Shown one piece after another: positions 44,686-54,434 of a stretch of DNA of 64,000 nucleotides. The first letter of the stretch is position 1, and each line of letters begins with the position of its first letter. Source of the DNA: Meghimatium bilineatum (lineage: Eukaryota > Mollusca > Gastropoda > Stylommatophora > Philomycidae). Location of the stretch: positions 38,920,248 through 38,984,247 of the forward strand of contig CM067306.1 of the NCBI GenBank assembly GCA_034231615.1, read 5' to 3'. The notes under the pieces are model-generated. The model was not told the DNA's origin, did no database searches, and saw nothing but the letters and a program-made list of their open reading frames with translations. Made by a program: the position numbers and the translations under genes.

Positions 44686-47569
44686 TTCTTCTTTCGTTCA
44701 CTTGAAACATGTCTATATCTGTAATTCTGTCTCCTTAATAAATCTCACTGTCTTTTGTAGTTCATACATTGGCCTATGCAGCTTTGATTCCAGTGTTGTT
44801 TCCTCTGGCCAATATGTCTGCATCAGCGTTTCATGCTCAGAACACTCTTGAAGTATATGTTTGGCACACTGTGCTGTCTGTCCGTCCACATGTACACATG
44901 GCCGTGTTGCCGATCTTGAACTTTGTATACATGTGACTGCAAAGTCGTTCGTGTCATGTTCTGAGGCGTAGAATTACAACTTGTTCTGGTCTGTTCATAA
45001 TGTGATTGTCATCTTGTGTTGGTGTTTGTGGCTTTCTTATTGACTTGATCATCTGTTTTTTCTGATGGTAGGTGATTGGTATATCTGGCTGGTACCTCGG
45101 CAGCACCTTCCTTAGCCAGTTGGTCTGTCTTTTTATTTCCTGGTATTCCACAGTGAGAGGGTATCCACTGCATGGTAACCCGATACTGGTAAGACAATTC
45201 ATTAAGTAATTTTTGCAAGTTAGTTAGTTTTCCAGACTGGAGAGCTTGAAGCACTGACGTTGCACCTGTCAGGAATACCACAGGCTGTATGACAGGGTTG
45301 GAGTTACACAGTTTTTCAGTCGCCACACTAATTGTCTGGATTTCTGCATCATAATTATTGCAGAATTTCCCTGTCGGTGTTCTGATCGTATCTCTAGGCT
45401 TCTGATCGTAAGTTGTCTACGTGTCGTTTAGTTTGGTGGATAAAGCTGCTTTTTCAGTCGCCCCATTGCTAGATTGTGGAATCTTTCGTTCATTGGATGA
45501 CTAAGGCATACACTGAAATGTTTCTGCTTGAATTAGTACTTTTGTGTCTCTGCGTTCGCCAAGTGTTTGCATTCTTCCAATTTTTGCATCTCTACTATGG
45601 GTGTTTATTTCATTGCTTCCAAATTAATCTTAAGTGCCTGGTTTTTATTGCAATTTTTCTAGATCTTGTAGTGTGGTGGGATGCAGGACACCACGAAGCC
45701 GAACCATATTTCAAGTGTGGTCTTATGACTTGCTGGTAAACTTTACGGAGTATATTCCCACATGCTCCCCATGTGGTTCCACTTACTTTTCCCAGGATAG
45801 CTAACTTCCAACTGGCTTTTGTTTTTGCTTTCTTTATGTGCTGTTTCCATGTCAGCTTATCATCGAAAGTAACTCCGAGGTATGAGCGTTATTTGTCTTA
45901 TTCCAAGAGATCTCCATCTATCTTGATATGACCGGCTTTTTGTTTTGGTGAGAGGGTAAAGAGTGTAGTGCTGCATTTATCTGTGTTAATGGTGACGCAC
46001 CATCTATTTGTCCATAAGGTTAGAACATTGATAGCTCTTTGTATTTGATTAGTGGCCACTGTAGAATGTTCTTCCATACACCAAATCACCACGTCGTCAG
46101 CATACATTGCCACTTTGATCCCGTGTCGTGTCAATGAAGCACACTTGGTCATTGATGTAAACCAAGAAAAGTGTTGGTGACAGGACTCCTCCCTGAGGGA
46201 CTCCATGACGCAGTAAGACTTTCTTGCTCTTGCGACCATCTAATTTTACCCTGGCTCTTCTATTATGCAGGTATGCTTTTACCCATGTGTACATTCTTGA
46301 GCTAACCCTGCAATTTCGCAATCTCTTTAAGAGCCCTTCTTTCCAGACCTTGTAAATGCTTTCCTGAGTTCTATCCATGCTGCTAGTGCAAGTGTCTTAT
46401 CTTTGAAGGGGTCCTCGATCTTTTGGGAGAAGTAAGTTGCCTGATCTTCAGTAGAGTAGCACAGTCTGAAGCCTGCTTGCTGGGATACCAGAAGGTTTTC
46501 CTTTTCAAGGTGCCAATGCATCCTAAGAATGATAATGCGTTCCATTGTTTTGTATAAACAACTTGTGAGGTTGATGGACCTGTAATTGGAGACTGTATTG
46601 CCATCTTTTCCTGATTTGAGTAGTGGTATTATTGCTTCCCTCCATGCCTGTGGTACACTACCTGTGGACCAACTTGTGTTAAAGATCTGCAGTAGCTTTG
46701 CTCTTGCTGCAGTTCCCAGGTTTTTTATCATTTCATTGGACACTCCACCAGCTCCAAAGAAAATGTTTCATTTTCAATTTGGATATTGCATGCCCCAGTT
46801 CTTTCATTGTGATTGGTGTCTCCATGACTTCAGGTACAGGTTCGTTTTCCAATGTTTAGCTGAATCTCTCGAGCCTCCTGTAGTTTGGGATAATCTTGAC
46901 GTTATCGTCTTCTGAAAAGGATCTGCAAAGTAATCAGATACATATTTACATGTTAAAATGTTTCTATCTTTATAAAGTGTGATCATTGTATTTCTCCATG
47001 CATCTTTGTCATTTAGTTGTTTTACAAGTTTCCACAATATTCTAGTATCTCTTTCTAGGTTCAGCGACTCTGTTTTTTCTTCCCAGCTGCTCCGTCTGGC
47101 TTGTAACTTGACTCTTTGAAATTTAGCTAATGTTTGCTGATATTTCTTGTGGTGTTCCTGGCTAGGTCTGTTCTCTGTTTGCTGTCTAGATCAGGCATGT
47201 AAAACGTGCGGCCCACTGGCCGCTTGCGGCCCTTTGCAAGTACGTGTGCGGCCCGCACAAAGAATACTGCAATTGTCTCATTTAATGGTGAAAATTGTAG
47301 TTTTAATACTTTAAACTTGGTGTAGAAAACATAAATCTGGCACGGTGCCACGTATAACAAAACAATACGGCTGTTTTAAGCTAGTAAGGGTTTTCTATCT
47401 ATGTCAATTGACCGGAAGTAGCAGACAGGTTGTTATTGCAATGTTAACATTTTAAAACAATAATAAATTGTATCTTGTGAATAGTGCCGGTAGTTATATT
47501 ATTTGTTTTCATGAAGTACTGCATAAACTGACTCTGTTTAAAATTGCTACAGCACTTTCAGCAAAGAAG

Positions 47570-49391
47570 AAAGAACACTTGATGAAGAAAGGCGAGTATT
47601 TCAAGAGAAATGGGAACTACAGTATTTTTGTGCAATTGTAAATAGAAAGATACATTGTTTAGTATGCAATAGCAGCATTGCCACGCCAAAAGAGTACAAC
47701 TTAAAAAGACATTATGAAACCCACCATCGATCCTGCGATAAATATGAGGGCTTAATCCGTGTTTCAAGACTCAAGGAAATGAAGGCTAACTTGATACAGC
47801 AACAGAAATGTTTTACAAAAATAGATTAATCCAATGTCGCTTCCGTTACTGCAAGCTATGAACTCAGCCGAATGGTCGCCATGAGTGGGAAATCTTACAG
47901 TGAAGGAGAATTCATAAAGTATTGCCTTGTAAAAGCGGCTGACATTGTGTGCCCACAGAAAACACAGTTATTTAATGATATTTCTTTAACCAGGAGCACT
48001 GTTGCTGGACGGATTGGTGAAATAGCAGATGATTTGAAACAACAGTTTAATGTTGCATCATCCAAATTTCAACATTTTTCTATTGCTATTGATGAGACCG
48101 TTGACATCACTGGAATAGCACAGCTTGCAGTTTTTATTAGGGCCTGTGACAGTAAATTTAATATTTATGAAGAACTAATTGAACTAATCCCAATGCATGA
48201 GACTACAGCGAGCGAACACATCTTTGAAAAAAGTCGAGCGGATTCTTCATGACTATGATTTTGACTTGGGTAAACTTGTATGTTTATCTACTGACGGTGC
48301 TGCGAATATGGTTGGCAGACATAATGGTGTTGCTGCCAAGTTGCGAACAAAAAGTGAGAACTCGTATCCAGATTCATTATTTGCACATTTTCACAGCATT
48401 ATTCATCAGCAAAATTTGTGTTCAAAGAATTTAAAATTGAATCACGTGCTTAGTGTTGTCACAAAAACAGTGAACTTTATCAAATGCAATGCTCTCAACC
48501 ATCGTCAATTCAGTCAACTGTCAGAAGACATGGATAGTCAGTTCACCGATGTTCCATTCTACACAGCAGTCTGTTGGTTGTCGTGTCACAAATTGCTGAA
48601 AAGATTTTATTTGCTGAGACCAGAAATTACTTTATTTTTGGAGATGAAAGGTAAAAACACTGATGAAATAAAAGATGAAAGTTGGGTAGAGGAGCTAGCG
48701 TTTGCTATGGACATTACTGCACATTTAAGTGATCTTAATTTGAAATTACAAGGCAAAAACAAACTCATCACTTATTTTGTACGACGATATCAAGTGTATC
48801 ATTACAAAACTAAGCTTATGGAAGACACAGTTGTCACGTTAATATTTGATTCATTTTCTTAACTGCAAAAACTCAAAAAGCAGGCCAATACTGAATCTGT
48901 ACTTACCTTTACTAAATATGAGAGTCACCTAGATTTATTGTTAAAAGTGTTCCAGGAAAGGTTTAGTGATTTCTCATCTTTTTGAATACTATTTTGCATT
49001 ATTCTCGCCACAATTCAACTTTGATGTTGTTAAAGCAGAGGAAAACTTGCAGATGGAGCTATAAGAAATGCAGTCTGATTCTACACTCAAAGCAAAGTAT
49101 CTAGAAGTCGGGATACATGGCTTCTATTCATACCTGCCTGAAAAGTTTACAAACTTCAGAAACTTTTCAACTAGGATTGTGGCAATGTTCAGTTCCACCT
49201 ATGTGTGTGAACAGTTATTTTCCTTCATGAAATTAACAAAAACTTCTCAGGGAACAAAGCTGACCGATGAACACTTGTCATCCCTGATGAAGGTTGGAAC
49301 TGAAAATACATTTCAGCCAGATATACGAAAATTTGTCATGAAAAAAAGGCATCAAACCACAGGACAAAACACTGATAAAGAGTATAAATGA
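47570..49391 (+). pseudogene. hAT transposase, GTF2IRD2/FAM200-like, with stops and frameshifts
   Basis: The frame begins with RRVFQEKWELQYFCAI, a zinc-finger-like CLVCNSSIATPKEYNLKRHY + ETHH (47,655-47,730), and SRLKEMKANLI. An in-frame TAA follows at 47,827-47,829. The frame 47,872-48,252 carries the first catalytic-region motif FSIAIDETVDITGIAQL. A shift near 48,225 leads to 48,197-48,862 with LVCLSTDGAANMVGRHNGVA and VCWLSCHKLLKRFY. A TAA near 48,860 and further shifts precede 49,068-49,391, which encodes the dimerisation end (STYVCEQLFSFMKLTKTSQG, then LTDEHLSSLMKV). The layout matches the hAT transposases often annotated as general transcription factor II-I repeat domain-containing protein 2-like. 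The exact start codon is unclear because the first frame begins by a shift. A DNA transposase rather than a host transcription factor is certain from the flanking terminal repeats. Confidence 0.9.
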
Positions 49392-49556
49392 TTGAATATT
49401 CTTAAATAAATGTAGGATTTCACACCTCAGGACAAAGCACTGATTAAAGAGTACAAATAATTGAATGTTCTTAAATAAATGTAGGATTTCACACCTCAGG
49501 ACAAAACACTGATTAAACAGTACAAATAGTTGAATGTTCTTAAATAAATGTTGCAT
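49390..49556. repeat. ~68-bp direct repeat, ~2.5 units, inside the hAT 3' region
   Basis: The units share TTGAATRTTCTTAAATAAAT, GTAGGATTTCACACCTCAGG and ACAAARCACTGATTAAA. They repeat at about 68-69 bp. The first unit overlaps the end of the transposase frame (CAAAACACTGATAAAGAGTA), so the array arose by duplicating the 3' end of the coding region. Confidence 0.85.
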
Positions 49557-49916
49557 TACAATTGTTATATTTGGCGTTGTGGAGCGTTAGCTTAATAAAA
49601 CCGCTGTAGTAGGCGTGCAAATTAATTAAATATAATTCAATAAAATTACAGTGTTTCTCAGATTTGTTGCTGTGGCCCGCCGGTATACTCAAAGTATCTT
49701 ATGCGGCCCATGGTGCTTTTTGAGTTTGACACGCCTGGTCTAGATGGTTCCATCTCTTTTTGCAGCTTTTCTAGTTCATCATTCCAGTAGGGTTTGTGTT
49801 TTTGTGTGTCCCCTCCCCTGGGTATGGTTTTACTAGCAGCATGTAGTATACATCTATTACATTCACTCACTGCTCTATTGATGTCTTTGTTCAAGTACAT
49901 GTCCTTAGCTAGAAAA

Positions 49917-50276
49917 TTCTTGAGACTAACGGGAATTGAACCAGTCCGTTTAACGGCACCAAATCGCCTAGCAACTATTGAACACGCGTTTTTCCGTACT
50001 TGACATCTCCATAAAAGATGCGATTTCATCAAGCCTTTCAAACCATAAATTGTTGTTGTAATAGTCCTTGTCTCGATCGGTCCGTTCTGGTGACTTTGTG
50101 TGCACGGTTTGAAAGGCTTGATGAAATCGCATCTTTTAAGGAGATGCGGTTAGTCAAGTACGGAAAAACGCGTGTTCAATAGTTGCTAGGCGATTTGGTG
50201 CCGTTAAACGGACTGGTTCAATTCCCGTTAGTCTCAAGAATTTTTAAATTGTCCTCTGGCTTCCTACTTATATTTA
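49917..50276. mobile_element. Foldback element with tRNA-like arms and 13-bp target duplication
   Basis: The left arm (49,917-50,044) and right arm (50,106-50,240) are near-perfect inverted copies separated by 61 bases. A 36-base single-sided tail (50,241-50,276) follows. CTTAGCTAGAAAA flanks both ends (49,904-49,916 and 50,277-50,289). The right arm read forwards has an A-box-like GGTTAGTCAAGTACGG and, about 60 bases on, a B-box GGACTGGTTCAATTCCCGTT. The left arm has the same on the minus strand. Head-to-head tRNA-derived SINE dimer, or a snap-back retroinsertion, are the candidate explanations. It sits in the linker of a LINE. Confidence 0.8.
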
Positions 50277-50999
50277 CTTAGCTAGAAAACTGGTTAAATG
50301 CTGGTACATTTTCCGGTTGGCGAAAAATTATATTTTTAAATTATATTTTTTTAAATTATTATAGTTCCACCTAGTGAGTGTTCTGTCCTTGGTAAATTCA
50401 TTGTGGATTTCAGGAAATACTGGTCTGTGGTCACTACCTCCAAGCTGCTTTCCAACGACACGTGTGATGTTCCATTCCAGGTGAGTGGAATGCAATGTCT
50501 GGTGTAGAGGTGTGTACCATGTTCTCGAGTACATGAGTCTGCTGGCTGGTTAATAAGTATATTATTTTCATCCTGCCAGTTCTTAAGTTCTTCACCACTT
50601 TTGTTCATGTGATGATAGCCCCAACTCTGAGAGTGGCTGTTGAAGCCACCACATACCATAAGTCTCTCTTTTTTCTGGAATTGTATCTAGTGCCAATGGT
50701 CTATAATTTGGGCAGTAATAGTTCAGGAGATGGATTTCTGTACTGTCTGTCTTTAGGTGGAGCATAGGGTATTCTGTCCCCTCCATATATACTTCCAGCT
50801 GACATGCTCCGATATTGTTTTTAACAAGTGTGAGAATTCCACACTTCTGCCTGTCCTTTGGGTCTGACAGATATGGACCTCCAACATCCTCTGTCAATTC
50901 CCTTGGCAGTACACTCTGACAGACTGTATACTGACCATTTCATCCTTTTCTTTTCCAGTTGTATTTCTGCTTAAATCTTACCTCCTTTCAAATGTGTAC

Positions 51000-52258
51000 C
51001 TTCAAGAGAGCTCTTCAACAAAATGTTCGGGTGCAAAGGGAACGCATTGCTCTAGGCGGGCCCAGGGTTAGCAGATAACCAAGATCCCAAATGTACCTCC
51101 AAGCGGTGCACCCTGGAAACAGAAATACAGCAGCTCGAGCTGATTCTGGCCAAATTCTTTGGGGATCGTGTCTGAGAATGTGGAGGTAGCAGATGGAAAG
51201 AGATTTGACTGCACAATAGACAGACAATATCTCCGACACCACCAGCATCACCACATATAGCGACACTGTGGACATACAGTGAAGCTAGTCAGTCCAGTCC
51301 GAACATTGGAGGGGCGGCCAATGTAAAATGCACGTAAAGGTAGATACATGGCGAGAGACAAATAGATTTCATACCGAGTACAATGAAACAATGAAAGGGC
51401 AGAACAGCGCTAGAGGGCAGTGGGAACTGCAAATAGAAAGTGAAAAGTCCCTAGGAAAAGGGAACTACAAGCTGCGTCAGCTCGAGACGAGCTTCTAGTT
51501 ACCTGTGTTCCTTACAGGCAGAGACCCAGACCCATTCATTGGCGTTGGGTAAAGTAATAAGACCTAATCCAACTCTAATGTCGAGCCTTCCTAAACCGGA
51601 AATATGCTCGCGAAGAGAAAGGGTTCTGTACCCGATGGGCTTAGGCAAGAAAGGGACAACGATGGTAGTCCTGGCCCAACTCTACTGTCAAGGTTTCCTA
51701 CACCGGAAATACACTTGAAGAGAGAAAGGGTTCAGTACCTGATGGGCTCAGGCGCTATTGGGACAAGGACGCTCAGCTCGAGAACGCCTTGCTCTCAAAC
51801 GCGTGGTGTAAGACTCGAACTTCGACAAGGGGTACACGATGTTGTTGAATGACACCTCGGCTAAGAGGGCGAAAGAGCCAGGGTCCAACTCCTCTGTTGA
51901 GTTCTTCCCTTTAAGGAACCAGGCTCACGGATGAGAAACGGTTCAGTACCCAATGGGAACAGGCACAGCACGTTAAATTACACGAGGCAAGTTCATAGAC
52001 AGTGGAACACCTCGTGCGAGTAAGACGAGAGCAAAAATCGTCTGGGCGAAGAGTCGCCACTACGCGTGCCTGGAGACAGATATAGAGTCTGTCACAGGCT
52101 AAGGGTAGCCCACCCGAATTGTCAAGGCATGCCGAAATCGGATGTGCTAGGCCTACAAGGCGCATAACGGTGGCACAACGTAATCACGCTCCCGGCGGAA
52201 ATCGTACGGATATCCGTGATGGTTACAATGGAACGAACGCAAAACAAACAAACAAACA
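51000..52258 (+). repeat. GC-richer interspersed element with AAAC-type tail
   Basis: This block is visibly richer in G and C than its neighbours. It has related ~105-bp units starting at CCAACTCTAATGTCGAGCCT (51,569) and CCAACTCTACTGTCAAGGTT (51,676), and a more diverged one near 51,885. The units share GAGAAAGGGTTCWGTACCYG and ATGGGCTYAGG. The 3' part (52,125-52,235) resembles the SINE end (GGATGTGCTAGGCCTACAAG, GGAACGAACGCA). It ends in AAAACAAACAAACAAACAAG, a retro-type tail. No open frame is recognised. Confidence 0.6.
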
Positions 52259-52261
52259 AGA

Positions 52262-52585
52262 TGTCATTTCCAAAATATTTTATTTGTCTGATTTTCATTT
52301 CTAGCAAACGTTATCTTCTCATACGTATTCTTGTGAGAACACCTTTAATTTCTTCTCCGTCTTTGAAATTATCCCTATACTTATATTGATCGACATCTCA
52401 AGGTAATGCATTTTGTCCTCAAACTGTTTGGTCACGTATCATTGTCTTCGAACAACACATAAATGTAGAACAGATGTTGCATTTTCGAATTCTCATTTTT
52501 ATTTTGCCAGTAATCTTCCAGGATTATAGAATTTTTTTCGCATTTAATCGAAAGTAGGTTTAGCCACTTGTGCTTCAATAACATC
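52262..52585 (-). mobile_element. LINE C-terminal tail fragment
   Basis: Minus-strand text gives MRRxRLLEMKIRQIKYFGND and an upstream part aligned with 60,240-60,300 (GTAGAACAGATGTTGCATTT here, ATAGAACAGATGTAGCATTT there). It is a diverged sister of the 59.8-60.9 kb LINE tail. No intact frame. Confidence 0.65.
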
Positions 52586-52589
52586 TTTT

Positions 52590-54430
52590 TCATATCTACA
52601 ATCGTTACAATAGTTGTATATATTCTTACGTCAATTATTATTAGATTAGAATTAGAATTAGCTTAATTCATAAACTAGCATGGAGGCCATACCAGTGGCG
52701 TACCTAGTGTAAGTGCTGCCCGGTGGGATGACGATTTTGAGTTTTTGATGCCCCCCCCCCCCTCAAAAATTATTTTTTAAATTTGAATACAATTTTACTT
52801 TTAAGTTAATTATTATCATCGATTTTCTCCACTTTTAAAAAAGACATAAATAAATTTTATAAGTTTTATTTTAAAATTATAAATTCACTTTTTCTCATTG
52901 AAAATTGTTCATTGTTTCTGAATGAAGGTAAGTAATTCCAAAGGCCTTTGATCTTTTTCTTTAAATTCTAGTTCACTTAAAAATTAGCTCACTTAATGAG
53001 TTTTTAAAATTTCTAATTATCCAGATTGCACTTGTACACAACACTTTTTACACTTTTTCATTATCTGATTTCTTCACTGGATATAGTTAGGTTATAGGAC
53101 TTTATGATTTGCTGAAACACGAGCCTGATTCTGCCTGCCAGCGTTTAAAACTTGATTTAAATGATTGATCTTTATCGATGATAGAATCGTTGTCGTTGAA
53201 TAATAACATTCAACGCTAGAATGCTAGAAATAAACTAAATTTGTCATATAATTCAACGACTACTTATGAGGGACTTTTACGGTGAACAACTGAATGGATT
53301 TACGATCGAAATTGAAAACTTACTTTTCGTTTTCTTACAAGCTAAAATATAATGTTGAAGTAAATTGTGGGAGTGTCTTCTTTCGATAGGAACTAGTTCT
53401 ACGTATTAATTAATTTTAATGTTTTATAATAATGTGCCAAAAAATGTGTTATTACCTAATCACTAAATAATTGTGCTTAACAAGAAGAAATGTTATTTTT
53501 TAACTGGGCAACAACTTTGGCATGGCAAAGGCACTTAAACCCCATCTCAAAAGTTTCATTATTTTGAAAGATATTTTATATCTTTCTTATACATATCTTT
53601 TCGAACAGCATGTTGAAATGTAAATTTAAAATTGACTGAACATTATATTTTATATCATAAGCTATAGCACTTGTTTATCTGTGGTGCCCAAAAAGATCTC
53701 CTTGTCTTTTCTATAAAAGCGTAGCACAATTCACATTTAAACGATACTAAACTTGATTACGTCATGACAATTATTTTCATCAGGTGGGCCAAGCATTTTA
53801 TAAAAAAAGACAACTTTATTTTCAACAATGAAATCAAAGTTTGCATAACCTTGCCAATTTATGAAAGAATATCCCTTCCAATCTGTCATATCACAGCATG
53901 CCTGCCTTACACAAAAACTTGTTGAAACTATATTCATGACAACAGTGATAAAGATTATGAATATGTGTTAAGCAGTGATAATTTTGTGCCGTCAAAAGCG
54001 ACATATCAAGTATAGATTACACTGATCAACATTAAATTTGCTGTCTATGTGGGTTTTTTTAAAGATTTATGATAATTTTATTGTGCTGGTTAAAAAAATT
54101 ACATTGTTTTTGCTCAATCAGTTCAGCCTTTATATCTAGATCCACATGATTTTTTTTCTAGATTGGTTATTCCATGTCAACTCAATCAGTAAAACTACAA
54201 TTGATTTTAACACATTTGATCAAATGTGTGTTTTTTCGCTTTAAAAGGAACTTTTATTATAGGCATATAGAAAGCAAGTATTTTATTGTCACATGTATCG
54301 CTATTTTCACGCCATATGTTGAAAAATTAATTAATCCATCTTGAATTATACAAATTCTGAAGATTCCAAATGTTTAAACTTACTAGTAATACTATTTCTT
54401 TTCATTTCTAATTTTAAGGTTTCAGGTGAT
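52590..54430. other. AT-rich stretch with a hAT-like terminus
   Basis: At 52,695 CAGTGGCGTACCTAGTGTAA resembles a hAT left end. It is followed by a poly-C tract (52,748-52,762). I found no matching right end, so this may be a broken MITE. The remaining ~1.7 kb is AT-rich with no recognisable gene. Confidence 0.45.
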
Positions 54431-54434
54431 TCAA

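Larger units (their letters stand above)
47192..49737 (+). mobile_element. Nearly complete hAT transposon
   Basis: Terminal repeats CAGGCATGTAAAAC (left) and, inverted, CAGGCGTGTCAAAC (right) are flanked by a perfect 8-bp duplication GTCTAGAT (47,184-47,191 and 49,738-49,745). Both subterminal regions are rich in GCGGCCC. The total length of 2,546 bp fits an autonomous hAT. The interior codes for a transposase (separate entry). The direct repeats at 49,390-49,555 lie between the end of the coding part and the right terminus. Confidence 0.95.
44710..50990 (-). mobile_element. LINE remnant: endonuclease, RT, RNase H, with two insertions
   Basis: In minus-strand order: endonuclease (50,897-50,330) with GILTLVKNNIGACQLEVYME, LLNYYCPN and GGFNSHSQSWGY; linker (49,905-49,750 and 47,180-46,800) with KPYWNDELEKLQKEMEP and WKLVKQLNDKDAWRN; RT fingers (46,743-46,400) with AWREAIIPLLKSGKDGN. 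The usual motif A appears as WIELRKAFT, with D lost. Then come HGVPQGGVLSPTLFLVYIND (46,200), the intact MYADDVVIW (46,100), RNase H (45,326-44,954) with MQWIPSHCGIPGNKKTDQLA, and the tail with CGRTDST and KHILQECSEHETLMQTYW, ending near 44,716. Domain order is that of RNase H-bearing LINEs of the I group (inferred). A hAT element (47,192-49,737) and a foldback element (49,917-50,276) interrupt the linker. 5'-truncated within the endonuclease; stops and shifts present. Confidence 0.9.

Noticed and set aside
43934..44851. Open frames of 305 and 239 codons on opposite strands
   Set aside because: Both are read-throughs of the 39-bp tandem repeat.
47570..49391. A host transcription-factor gene (GTF2I-repeat type)
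   Set aside because: The coding region is bounded by hAT terminal repeats and an 8-bp target duplication. The similarity reflects a transposase family.
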